Assembly (NCBI GenBank): GCA_041695085.1
Contig: JBGFRO010000017.1
Coordinates: forward strand, 62,001-126,000
Source of the DNA: DYFT01 sp041695085
GTDB lineage: Bacteria > Bacteroidota > Ignavibacteria > UBA10030
DNA: 64,000 nucleotides
Direction: 5' to 3'
A program made the position numbers and the translations under genes. This document shows, one piece after another, positions 17,561-25,978 of the stretch. Under the pieces are notes generated by a model, which saw nothing but the letters and a program-made list of their open reading frames with translations, was not told where the DNA came from and ran no database searches. Every line of letters starts with the position of its first letter. Position 1 is the stretch's first letter.

Positions 17561-18621
17561 CCTGCGCCCTCCTCGACACGATGTATTGCCTTCGCCTCTT
17601 CAACCATGCGAGGCAGGGAAGCAGAAAACGGAGGCGACGCCACGCCGCGTTCGGTCACAATTGCCGTAATGAGCTCGTGTGGAGTCACGTCGAAGGCAGG
17701 TGCATACACGTCTACACCTTTCGGAGCAATTCGGATACCACCGTACTGAGTCACCTCCTCCGGTGATCGTTCCTCGATCGGAATGTGTGACCCATGTTCG
17801 AGGTTCGGATCGATGGTCGTCGTCGGTGCCGCGACAATGAACGGCACCTGATGATGACGCGCCGACACAGCAAGACCATATGTGCCGATCTTATTTGCGA
17901 CATCTCCAAGCTTCGTGATGCGGTCTGCACCCACGACGACCGCATTCACCATCCCTCTTTGCATCAAGAATGGTGCCGTTGCATCGGTGATCAATGTGCA
18001 TGGAACGCCTATCTTCTGAAGCTCCCAAGCCGTTAGGCGGGCTCCCTGCAAGAGCGGGCGAGTTTCGTCAATATAGACGTGCTTCAAGATACGCTGTTCC
18101 CACGCCGTGACGATGACAGCCAAGGCCGTGCCCCTGCCTCCCGTCGCCAACGAACCCGTATTGCAATGTGTCAACACCGTCGCTGCCAACGGCAAGATCG
18201 ATGCCCCGTGCCGTCCGATTGCCTCGCACATCCTCTCATCCTCTTGGTGAATGGCAATCGCCTCGGCGATGAGCGCAGACCGGACTTCACTCGGTGGAAG
18301 ATGAAGAAGTCCAAGGGCTTTGCGCTTCATTCTCTGGACTGCCCAGGAAAGATTGACGGCGGTGGGACGTGTGGAAACGAGAAGCGTCGCCGTACGTTCG
18401 ACAACAGGAAGCAGGTCTGCCGGCTGCTTCACTCTCTGCACGGCAAGCACCAGCGCGTACGCAGCGGCGATGCCGATCAAGGGCGCCCCGCGTATCGCAA
18501 GTCGTTTGATGGCGTCGATGACGACAGACTCATCATCGGTCGTCACCACGAGTTCTTCGAGTGGGAGTCGAGTCTGGTCGAGAAACTGCACTCTCCCTTC
18601 TGTCCACTCAATCGCCCTCAT
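17557..18621 (-). CDS. mtnA: Methylthioribose-1-phosphate isomerase
   Basis: Converts 5-methylthioribose-1-phosphate to methylthioribulose-1-phosphate in methionine salvage. The family is related to eIF2B; the family signatures IRGAPLIGIAAAYAL and THCNTGSLATGGRGTAL carry the predicted catalytic Cys153, and VVGADRI carries Asp233. The C-terminal GVDVYAPAFDVTPHELI is also typical. Length 354 aa is normal. It is preceded by a PfkB-family kinase with an 8-bp gap. No other mtn gene occurs in the window, so the salvage route may be partial or scattered. Confidence 0.95.
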   Translation of the reverse strand: MRAIEWTEGRVQFLDQTRLPLEELVVTTDDESVVIDAIKRLAIRGAPLIGIAAAYALVLAVQRVKQPADLLPVVERTATLLVSTRPTAVNLSWAVQRMKRKALGLLHLPPSEVRSALIAEAIAIHQEDERMCEAIGRHGASILPLAATVLTHCNTGSLATGGRGTALAVIVTAWEQRILKHVYIDETRPLLQGARLTAWELQKIGVPCTLITDATAPFLMQRGMVNAVVVGADRITKLGDVANKIGTYGLAVSARHHQVPFIVAAPTTTIDPNLEHGSHIPIEERSPEEVTQYGGIRIAPKGVDVYAPAFDVTPHELITAIVTERGVASPPFSASLPRMVEEAKAIHRVEEGAG

Positions 18622-18628
18622 ACCTCGT

Positions 18629-19543
18629 TTACCTCTCGTCGAACCGGGATAACTCCATAAAGGAACGATAACGATCCTGAATCTTCAGATACGTGAGTTC
18701 GCGAATGCCGTCGACGCTGAATTGCTCCACACAGAATGAAGCAAGGGTGCTGCCGTAGATGACGGCCCGCTTGAGATTCTCAGGCGACAGATCGTCTGTG
18801 CGGGCTAACCAACCAATGAAACCTCCGGCAAACGCGTCCCCCGCACCAGTGGGATCGTAGATACTTTCCAGCGGATAGGCCGGAGCGGAAAAAATCGTAT
18901 CTCGGGTCACCAATAGTGCTCCATGCTCACCCTTCTTGATGATCACAATGTTCGGCCCCATCTCTATCATGTGTTTTGCGCTCTTAACAAGATTCGGCTC
19001 TTGTGTCATCAGGCGAGCCTCCGCATCGTTGACGATCAAGACATCCATCACCTTCAGCGTATCGGCGAGGTCGCGCGGACGATGTTGGATCCAGTAATTC
19101 ATGGTGTCGCCCACCACCAGTCGCGGTTTACTAAGTCGTTCGAGCACCTTACGTTGCAGAAGGGGATCGATATTGCCAAGACAAACGTATGCACTGTTCA
19201 GATATCCTTTGGGGATAACGGGATCGAATTTCTCGAACACGTTCAATTCCGTGTACAGCGTATCGCGCGAGTTCAAATCGTAGTGATATCGTCCTCCCCA
19301 ACGAAACGTTTTTCCATCTTTTACAATCTGCAGGCCGTCAAGATCGATGTGTCGATCTTCAAGAAACTCGATGTGTGACCGGGCAAAATCACTCCCCACA
19401 ACACCTACCAGCCGTACCGGGGCTGTAAAGTAGCTTGCGGCAACGGAGATATACACAGCTGAACCCCCAAGCGCATCGGTGACGCGTCCGAACGGCGTTT
19501 CAACCGAATCAAGCGCTACGGAACCAACCACGAGAAGACCCAA
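18629..19543 (-). CDS. PfkB-family carbohydrate/nucleoside kinase
   Basis: Ribokinase-like kinase of about 304 aa. The N-terminal GGSAVYISVAAS region corresponds to PfkB signature 1, and the C-terminal DPTGAGDAFAGGF contains the catalytic Asp and anion hole. AAAGGAG sits immediately before a TTG at 19549, and a second in-frame TTG at 19543 is 6 nt from it, so I place the start at 19543. Substrate cannot be assigned from motifs. Position directly before mtnA suggests a role around methylthioribose or ribose-phosphate salvage, but this is only contextual. Confidence 0.88.
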   Translation of the reverse strand: MGLLVVGSVALDSVETPFGRVTDALGGSAVYISVAASYFTAPVRLVGVVGSDFARSHIEFLEDRHIDLDGLQIVKDGKTFRWGGRYHYDLNSRDTLYTELNVFEKFDPVIPKGYLNSAYVCLGNIDPLLQRKVLERLSKPRLVVGDTMNYWIQHRPRDLADTLKVMDVLIVNDAEARLMTQEPNLVKSAKHMIEMGPNIVIIKKGEHGALLVTRDTIFSAPAYPLESIYDPTGAGDAFAGGFIGWLARTDDLSPENLKRAVIYGSTLASFCVEQFSVDGIRELTYLKIQDRYRSFMELSRFDER

Positions 19544-19657
19544 TCTCAACTCCTTTGTTTAACATCGTTTTCAGTTACGCGAAGGCACCTTCTTCTTCAC
19601 ATAGCAACGCCAGCCTGTGACTCCTGAAGCTCAACGTGGGGAGCGCGTACGGGTTCG

Positions 19658-20134
19658 TTACAGAACAGGTGGATCGACTCTACTCAAGCGAGCCGTTTCC
19701 GTACCGCCGATGATATACTCGTGTACAAAACGCAGACTTCGCCGCTGGCCGGGCCACACCAACAGAGGCTCCGCTTCCTCACACGAAAACCACCCAAACA
19801 TTTGATGCTCGGAGGAGAGGGTCGGCTCAAGATCCGAAGATACTTCTGCGGCGAAAAGACAACTCAGATGGACAGTATCGGTGACCGCAACATAAAAGGA
19901 ATTCATAAAAGGAACAACCCAAAAGTTGAAAGGTGTAAGACCGATCTCCTCCTTCACCTCACGCACAGCTCCCTGCAACGCGTGTTCATCCGCGTGCAAC
20001 GTTCCACTGATGAGTTGCCAAATGTTGGGATAGAGCTGATCCTTTTGGGCGCGACGAAGGATCAGATACTGTGGCACGCCGTTCACGCGACGAAAAACAC
20101 ACACTTCAACAATATCGCTAATGATGTTCGGCAT
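19658..20134 (-). CDS. Nudix hydrolase
   Basis: Hydrolyses a nucleoside diphosphate linked to another moiety. Counting from ATG 20134, a perfect Nudix box (G-x5-E-x7-REVKEEIG) spans residues 44-66, and the protein is about 158 aa. The short form with YPNIWQLISGTL before the box resembles dATP/dihydroneopterin-triphosphate pyrophosphohydrolases, but the substrate is not decided. Another ATG lies at 20158; either start overlaps the end of the upstream pseudouridine synthase (17 or 41 bp), which suggests coupling. Confidence 0.88.
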   Translation of the reverse strand: MPNIISDIVEVCVFRRVNGVPQYLILRRAQKDQLYPNIWQLISGTLHADEHALQGAVREVKEEIGLTPFNFWVVPFMNSFYVAVTDTVHLSCLFAAEVSSDLEPTLSSEHQMFGWFSCEEAEPLLVWPGQRRSLRFVHEYIIGGTETARLSRVDPPVL

Positions 20135-20918
20135 GGCGCGGTGAATGTTTTCCAACATCTCGGTACTGACGCGGAAGTGCGCGCTCCTTGAGATGAGACA
20201 ACTCCGATATCTCTCGCTCCGAGAGCGGCCGAGACTCACCCGCACGCAGGTTGCCAAGATTCAACGGGCCCACGGCGACCCGGTGAAGCGTGACGACTTC
20301 GTAGCCAAGATGTTCGAACATCCGCCTCAGTTGCCTGTTCTTTCCTTCAGTGATGGTTATTTCAACCTGCGATTTCCCAAGCAGACGCGTCCTGGCTGGC
20401 TTCGTTCGATATGGCTGACCGTTTATCATGATCACAACACCCTGACCGAGTTTCGCGAGATGTTCACGCTGAATCGGCTTGTCCGTCTCGACGATGTACT
20501 TTTTATCAATGTCAGAGTGCGGATCCGTTAGTCGATTGGCAAGTTCATGATCGTTCGTCACCAGAAGAAGTCCGGAACTCTCTTTGTCCAACCTTCCGAC
20601 TGGAAACATCCAAGAGGAGGCTGGACCGACAAGATCAAGTACCGTTTGTCTTCCTTTTTCATCTGACGCCGTCGTGACGACGCCACGAGGCTTGTGAAGC
20701 AAAAGATAGATCTTTTTCCTCTCTTGCAAGCGGGTGCCATCGATGGAAATCTTGTCGTGAAGAAGGTCGATCCATCGATGAGGATTGTGTTCCTTCCTTC
20801 CGTTCACTTCAACTCTTCCATGGATGATCAATTGCATGGCGGTCGACCTCGATGCATACCCTAACTTGGAGATGGCCCGAGGGAGCGAGACGCGATTGGG
20901 GCCGCGAGATGTTTTCAT
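20118..20918 (-). CDS. RluB/RsuA-family rRNA pseudouridine synthase (second copy)
   Basis: Second member of the family in this window, 266 aa from ATG 20918. It has an S4 domain (ISKLGYASRSTAMQLIIHG) followed by a catalytic domain with VGRLDKESSGLLLVTNDHEL (catalytic Asp) and EGKNRQLRRMFEHLGYEV. The open frame extends 74 codons upstream, but that part antiparallels the small outer-membrane protein and lacks similarity. It differs clearly from the copy near 9.4 kb, so the two likely modify different rRNA positions (RluB, RluE, RluF or RsuA type); I cannot say which. Confidence 0.9.
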   Translation of the reverse strand: MKTSRGPNRVSLPRAISKLGYASRSTAMQLIIHGRVEVNGRKEHNPHRWIDLLHDKISIDGTRLQERKKIYLLLHKPRGVVTTASDEKGRQTVLDLVGPASSWMFPVGRLDKESSGLLLVTNDHELANRLTDPHSDIDKKYIVETDKPIQREHLAKLGQGVVIMINGQPYRTKPARTRLLGKSQVEITITEGKNRQLRRMFEHLGYEVVTLHRVAVGPLNLGNLRAGESRPLSEREISELSHLKERALPRQYRDVGKHSPRHAEHH

Positions 20919-21027
20919 ACTGGGAAGCGGGCACGAAACAATGATGGCACAAAACATCGTGAACGAGCGTCTCATGCAATCATTTCTCGAACGACGATTT
21001 GTGCCGGAACGACGCGAAGCCGACGCC

Positions 21028-21669
21028 TCAATGGTACTGGAATCCGAGAGTAATAGCAAACCCGGAAGGGTTGATGATGTACGAGTACTGCTCCACATTT
21101 CCTTCGGATTGAGAGGCGAGGTAGAAGCGTGGTTCCACAAAGATTTGACCGATCAAAATTCGGGCAAAAACAGAACCGAACACTGCGCCGCTGTTCTTCG
21201 ATTCACTTCGGCGCGATAAGCCTCCGAAAATCCCTCCTGCGCCGGAAGCATAATCAATATTATAGAAGTAGAAATAGTATCCAGCTCCGGCACCGATATA
21301 TCCTCTCGAATCAGCATCACCCACCTCAAAGAGTTTGTAGCCGAAGTTGACATGAAGCGGCAGCAAGAAGAGCGATTGCTGATAATCGGAAGGGGGTGCG
21401 TTTTTGAAGATACCGATCGTCTGTTTCGGATAGAGTTCAATTGCTCCACTCAGGAAGAAATCGTAGTGGATGAACTCCGTAATCCCGTCAATGCCGATCA
21501 TCAATCCGTTGTTCAATCCATCGCTGCCAGCATAGAGCCCAAACTTACCGCTGTAGAATTGTCGCAGGTTGGAGCTTTTTTGTTGCTTCGTCTCCTCCTT
21601 CGATTCCTGCCCGAACGTGCTCGCAGCAAGCAACAATCCCAGTACGATGAGAAAGATTACCGTTCTCAT
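21028..21669 (-). CDS. Small outer-membrane beta-barrel protein
   Basis: A 213-aa exported protein that I cannot place in a named family. The signal peptide ends near STFGQES. The mature part shows alternating hydrophobic strands with glycine/aromatic patterns (GYIGAGAGYYFYFYNIDY, VEPRFYLASQ) and finishes in an aromatic residue pattern, ITLGFQYH, as in outer-membrane barrels. AGAGGAGG stands 7 bp before the ATG, so the start is secure. It lies between a DedA-like protein and a pseudouridine synthase, with no functional link evident. Confidence 0.8.
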   Translation of the reverse strand: MRTVIFLIVLGLLLAASTFGQESKEETKQQKSSNLRQFYSGKFGLYAGSDGLNNGLMIGIDGITEFIHYDFFLSGAIELYPKQTIGIFKNAPPSDYQQSLFLLPLHVNFGYKLFEVGDADSRGYIGAGAGYYFYFYNIDYASGAGGIFGGLSRRSESKNSGAVFGSVFARILIGQIFVEPRFYLASQSEGNVEQYSYIINPSGFAITLGFQYH

Positions 21670-21704
21670 ACTCTGACCTCCTCTTAAGTGTAGTGATGAT
21701 CTGT

Positions 21705-22304
21705 TCAGAGAAGATATTGGATTACGACAAAACCCAAAATCAGCAACACAACAAATGCAATCGAGAGTATTTCAAAATACTTATCGATGAACGGTTTGAT
21801 TTTTGGACCAAACCAATAGAACAACGCCGCAACCAAAAAGAACCTGCCGGAACGTCCCAAGATCGATGCGTACACCAGTGTTGCAAATGAAATCTCAAAG
21901 GCGCCCGCGGCGATCGTAAAAACCTTGTAGGGAATGGGGGTGAATGCGGCAATTGCTATCGCGTTGAACGCGTTGTCTTGATACAGCACGCGAACCTGTT
22001 CATAGTGTGCTTCAACCCCATACAGCTCAATAATTTTTCTTCCCAAGAGCTCGAAGAACTCATAGCCGATCAAATAGCCAAACATCCCGCCCAACACAGA
22101 ACCGACGGAACAGACAAGGGCGTACCGGAATGATTTCGTCGGCGTCAACATCGCCAGAGCAATGAGCAGAACATCGGGAGGTATAGGAAAGAAGGACGAC
22201 TCGATGAACGATATACCAAAGAGTGTCCATCCCGCCCCCGGCTTCTGGGCCGCATCTTCCACCCATCGTTTCAACTCGCCGAGCCACTGGAATACTTTCT
22301 TCAA
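21705..22304 (-). CDS. DedA/VTT-domain membrane protein (YqaA-like)
   Basis: Inner-membrane protein of 199 aa with a VTT (SNARE-associated/DedA) domain: hydrophobic segments include FGISFIESSFFPIPPDVLLI, GSVLGGMFGYLIGY and AAFTPIPYKVFTIAAGAF. The paired proline motifs are the re-entrant loops typical of YqaA-type DedA proteins, whose relatives move lipids across the membrane. The start is a TTG at 22304 with AAAGGAA about 10 nt upstream; an in-frame stop lies a few codons before, leaving no alternative ATG. Confidence 0.9.
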   Translation of the reverse strand: MKKVFQWLGELKRWVEDAAQKPGAGWTLFGISFIESSFFPIPPDVLLIALAMLTPTKSFRYALVCSVGSVLGGMFGYLIGYEFFELLGRKIIELYGVEAHYEQVRVLYQDNAFNAIAIAAFTPIPYKVFTIAAGAFEISFATLVYASILGRSGRFFLVAALFYWFGPKIKPFIDKYFEILSIAFVVLLILGFVVIQYLL

Positions 22305-22448
22305 GAGAGGAAGTTCCTTTCTATGCTACTGTAAAAAAATGCAGCGCTAATATACGACAATCTCAACGAGGATTCAAAAGGTCTGTGCACCAGATCACAC
22401 ATCACCAATGAACAATTGATGTCAGAGCAACATCCAAGAAGAAGGGAA

Positions 22449-23387
22449 TTACTTCGAGGGCCCGAGGGCGGGAATACCGTTCAGACTCTTTGCAGAACGT
22501 ACTGCGGAACGAATGGCCAGAGCAGTGTGAAGAGCGGCAAGTTCACCGACAAGGTCGAGATCGACGGACACACTCCCGTGCGAAAGGGCAAACGTGACAT
22601 CCCCATCGTAGGACGTATGGGCAGGAGCGATCGCACGAGCCATGCCGTCGTGCATTCGCTGGGCGATGCGAAAGAGCTGAAGTTTGGAGAGATTCGCATT
22701 TGTCCAAATAACAACGAGTGTTGTATTGGTATGTTTGAGGATTTTTCCTCGGGCAAGAGGTCGATGAGGCTCTTCGTCTCCAAAGTACTTTCCATCTTTT
22801 TGCGCACCTGCCAGAACTCGACCATCTGATCCGATCACATCTCCAACAGAATTTACTACGGCAAGCGCCTGCACGATGAGGTCGCTTTGCTGAATGCTCG
22901 AGAAGCCGATCCCTCCTTTCATCCAGTACTCTATCCCTTTCCACTTCCCCACCGTGGTGCCAGTCCCGGCTCCAACACTCCCCTGCTCTACATCTCCCTC
23001 TCTGGCGTTGACACACGCCTGATAACCGGCCAGGGCGTCTGGGCGGACGGAATTGTCGCCGACGTTCAGATCAAAGACAACCGCCGCAGGCACGATTGGC
23101 ACCTTGCCCCACGGGGTTTGGTACCCGACATTTCGTTCCTCCAGCCATTGCACGACGCCGGTGGCGGCTGCCAATCCAAACGCGCTTCCTCCGGTGAGGA
23201 GAATCGCATGCACTTCCTGCATCGACTTTTCAGGTGCAAGAAGCGCCAACTCTCGACTCCCGGGCGAGTTGCCGCGCACCTCACAGCTCGCGCACGTGTT
23301 ATCAGGACACAGTACTACCGTGCACCCCGTCAGGGCCTGATGATCTGTGAAGTGACCGACTCGAAATCCTTCAAGAAGTTTTCGCAT
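22449..23387 (-). CDS. P1 family peptidase (DmpA/NylC-like N-terminal nucleophile hydrolase)
   Basis: Self-processing aminopeptidase/amidase family of 312 aa. Landmarks: HAILLTGGSAFGLAAATGVV near 60-79, EQGSVGAGTGTTVGKWKGGI near 135-155, and NTTLVVIWTNANLSK from residue 221. In this family the chain cleaves itself to expose a nucleophile. In DmpA it is Gly-Ser, but here the matching site reads Asn221-Thr222-Thr223, as in NylC-type 6-aminohexanoate oligomer hydrolases, so a threonine nucleophile is predicted. No signal peptide is visible, so it is probably cytoplasmic. The physiological substrate is unknown. Confidence 0.88.
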   Translation of the reverse strand: MRKLLEGFRVGHFTDHQALTGCTVVLCPDNTCASCEVRGNSPGSRELALLAPEKSMQEVHAILLTGGSAFGLAAATGVVQWLEERNVGYQTPWGKVPIVPAAVVFDLNVGDNSVRPDALAGYQACVNAREGDVEQGSVGAGTGTTVGKWKGIEYWMKGGIGFSSIQQSDLIVQALAVVNSVGDVIGSDGRVLAGAQKDGKYFGDEEPHRPLARGKILKHTNTTLVVIWTNANLSKLQLFRIAQRMHDGMARAIAPAHTSYDGDVTFALSHGSVSVDLDLVGELAALHTALAIRSAVRSAKSLNGIPALGPSK

Positions 23388-23456
23388 ACCGTTGTCTCGT
23401 TGGCCTCATATTGATCGGGAATTCTCGAGAGGAGAACCGAGCATCCGGCCGCGGCA

Positions 23457-24245
23457 TCAAGTGGATGAGTTACTTCGAAAAAAAGCGAGCACAATTCCTG
23501 CCGCAACACCGACGTTCAGTGACTCAGCTCTCCCATACCTAGGTATGTTGACCAGTTGATCCATTTTAGCGCGAAGGTCTTGAGCGAGGCCGTGGGCTTC
23601 CGAACCAAACACGAGCACCGTGCGGGAAGAACGATCGATGTCCGTTACTCGATCTTTTGCTTCGGCTGCCGTTCCGATGCAGCGAAATCCTTCGCGACGC
23701 AATCGTTCCATCGCCCCCGGCAGCTCGATTCCTTCCGCAGCGGGAATCCGAACGAGGGAGCCGACCGTTGATCGAACGACCTTTTCGTTATAAAGTTCGA
23801 CGCATCCCTTCCCCAACAAAACGCCATCGACACCAAACCAATCAGCCGAACGCAACACCGTTCCCATATTTCCCGGATCGCTCACCGCATCCAAGGCGAC
23901 CAACAATGAAGGACGCTTTTTGAGTATTTCATCCAACGACCACTGACGTTGCCGCACCACAGCGACAATGCCTTGAGAATGCACCGTCTCCGCGATTCTT
24001 GCGAGGTCTTGTTCCGTCCCTTCTCGCAAATCGACCTTTCGCGTTTCAAATTCCCGGATAAAACGGCGATAGTCGGGATCGTCCAGATAGCGACTTTGTA
24101 CAACGACAAGCTCGATGACTGCCGGCGTGCTTAACGCTTCTCCGACCGCGCGCCAACCTTCGAGAAGGAATTTCCGTTCGGCCTGGCGCATCTTCTTCAG
24201 GCGGAGAGATTGAATGTATCTTAATTCGTTCCTTGTTATCCGCAT
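23457..24245 (-). CDS. SPOUT-family RNA 2'-O-methyltransferase (TrmH/RlmB group)
   Basis: Methylates the ribose of a tRNA or rRNA nucleotide using S-adenosylmethionine. An N-terminal substrate-binding domain precedes the SPOUT knot, which shows the three motifs: LDAVSDPGNMGTVLRSADWF (motif 1), VLVFGSEAHGL (motif 2) and VNIPRYGRAESLNVGVAAGI (motif 3). Length is about 262 aa from ATG 24245; an alternative ATG at 24260 adds five residues. RlmB-type 23S modification is possible, but the exact target is not decided by sequence. Confidence 0.92.
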   Translation of the reverse strand: MRITRNELRYIQSLRLKKMRQAERKFLLEGWRAVGEALSTPAVIELVVVQSRYLDDPDYRRFIREFETRKVDLREGTEQDLARIAETVHSQGIVAVVRQRQWSLDEILKKRPSLLVALDAVSDPGNMGTVLRSADWFGVDGVLLGKGCVELYNEKVVRSTVGSLVRIPAAEGIELPGAMERLRREGFRCIGTAAEAKDRVTDIDRSSRTVLVFGSEAHGLAQDLRAKMDQLVNIPRYGRAESLNVGVAAGIVLAFFRSNSST

Positions 24246-24273
24246 GGTCGATGGATGCAACGATCATTTGCAG

Positions 24274-25911
24274 TTAGTCCCGATACTCACCCCAGACGCT
24301 CCTGAGCGTATCTGAGATCTCGCCGAGCGTCGCGTATGCTTCCACAGCTGCAAGTATCGAGGGAAGAACGTTCCTTACCGTCGCTGCATCTTGAGCAAGC
24401 TGTGCGAGCGTTCGCCGTACCATCGTATCATCGCGCCTGGTTTTCACGGATTTCAAACGTTCAATCTGTTTGGCCCGAATACCCTCATCGATTCGCAGGA
24501 GGGGTGGAGCGACTTCTTCCTCAACACTGAACTCATTCACGCCAACAATAATTTTCTCTTTTCGTTCTATCGCCATCTGGTACGCGTATGCACTCTCCGT
24601 GATTTCCGACTGGTAGAATTTATTTTCGATCGCGGCGACCGCTCCCCCCTGTGCGTCCACCTTCCGAATGTAGTCCCAGACACGTTCCTCAATTTCGTCC
24701 GTCAACTTTTCGATACAATATGATCCGCCGAGCGGATCGACGCTATCTGTCACCCCTGATTCATACGCGATGATTTGCTGGGTTCTGAGGGCGAGTCGGG
24801 CCGCCTCTTCTGTCGGCAGAGCGAGAGCCTCGTCCCGGGAATTTGTGTGGAGCGATTGACATCCTCCCAACACGGCAGCAAGAGCTTGGAGGGTCACGCG
24901 CACAACGTTGTTATCGATCTGTTGAGCCGTCAGCGTTGCTCCGCCCGTCTGTGCATGAAAACGGAGCTTCATTGCTTCTTCTTCCTTCGCGTGGAAGCGC
25001 TCCTTCATGATGCGAGCCCACAAACGGCGAGCGGCCCGGAACTTTGCTATCTCCTCCAGGAAGTTGTTGTGAGCGTTGAAGAAAAACGAGAGCTGCCCAC
25101 CAAATCGGTCGACATCTAATCCCCGGTCGATAGCTGCCTGAACATAGGCAATGGCATTGGTCAATGTGAAGGCAAGTTCTTGCACGGCAGTGGCACCGGC
25201 TTCACGGATATGATAACCGCTGATGGAGATCGTGTTCCATTTAGGCAGATGGTCGCCGCACCACTCGAAGATGTCGGTCACGAGTCGCATGGACGCGGCG
25301 GGCGGATAGATGTGGGTTCCACGAGCGATGTACTCTTTGAGAATATCGTTCTGAATAGTTCCGGAGAGTTTCTTGAGGTCTGCGCCCTGCTTCTTCGCCA
25401 CACCGACATACATGCAGAGGAGGATCGCGGCGGTCGCATTGATCGTCATGGAGGTGGTCACCTCCTGCAATCGGATTCCGTCGAAGAGCGTTTCCATATC
25501 GGCCAACGAGTCGATCGCAACCCCCACCTTCCCCACCTCGCCTTCGGCAAGCACGTGATCTGAATCGTAGCCGATCTGCGTGGGGAGATCGAACGCGACG
25601 GAGAGACCGGTTGTGCCGTGTGCAATGAGATACCGATAGCGAGCATTGGATTCCTCTGCCGTCCCGTATCCGGCGTACTGCCTCATAGTCCAAAGCCGGT
25701 TCCGGTACATTGCGGGATACACACCGCGTGTGAAAGGGAACGTTCCCGGGAACCCCCTCTGTCGCTCATACTCATCCTCGAACGGAAGATAGAGTCTTTC
25801 TATTTCAATGCCGGAATCGGTTTGAAAAGTCTTTTTCCGCTCCGGAATCTTCTTCAGAGCAGGCTCGACTTTGCTGCTTTCCCACTCCTTTAGGCGATCT
25901 GACAGAGACAT
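24274..25911 (-). CDS. mcmA1: Methylmalonyl-CoA mutase large (alpha) subunit, catalytic domain only
   Basis: Catalyses, with a cobalamin-binding partner, interconversion of methylmalonyl-CoA and succinyl-CoA or a related acyl-CoA rearrangement. The 545-aa protein from ATG 25911 covers the substrate-binding TIM barrel: FPFTRGVYPAMYRNRLWTMR, ARYRYLIAHGTTGLSVAFDL, YPPAASMRLVTDIFEWC and GGATLTAQQIDNNVVRVTLQ. It stops after the barrel, and the DxHxxG cobalamin-binding domain of fused mutases is absent. The small B12 subunit must therefore be encoded elsewhere, as in archaeal and split bacterial enzymes. The frame runs 89 codons upstream, but that part overlaps comEC and is not family-like. Confidence 0.93.
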   Translation of the reverse strand: MSLSDRLKEWESSKVEPALKKIPERKKTFQTDSGIEIERLYLPFEDEYERQRGFPGTFPFTRGVYPAMYRNRLWTMRQYAGYGTAEESNARYRYLIAHGTTGLSVAFDLPTQIGYDSDHVLAEGEVGKVGVAIDSLADMETLFDGIRLQEVTTSMTINATAAILLCMYVGVAKKQGADLKKLSGTIQNDILKEYIARGTHIYPPAASMRLVTDIFEWCGDHLPKWNTISISGYHIREAGATAVQELAFTLTNAIAYVQAAIDRGLDVDRFGGQLSFFFNAHNNFLEEIAKFRAARRLWARIMKERFHAKEEEAMKLRFHAQTGGATLTAQQIDNNVVRVTLQALAAVLGGCQSLHTNSRDEALALPTEEAARLALRTQQIIAYESGVTDSVDPLGGSYCIEKLTDEIEERVWDYIRKVDAQGGAVAAIENKFYQSEITESAYAYQMAIERKEKIIVGVNEFSVEEEVAPPLLRIDEGIRAKQIERLKSVKTRRDDTMVRRTLAQLAQDAATVRNVLPSILAAVEAYATLGEISDTLRSVWGEYRD

Positions 25912-25978
25912 GGCTGCTTTGTTACTCCAGCGAAAGGAGAGCAAAAGGAAGTATTCGGGAATCTTACCCTGGACATTG

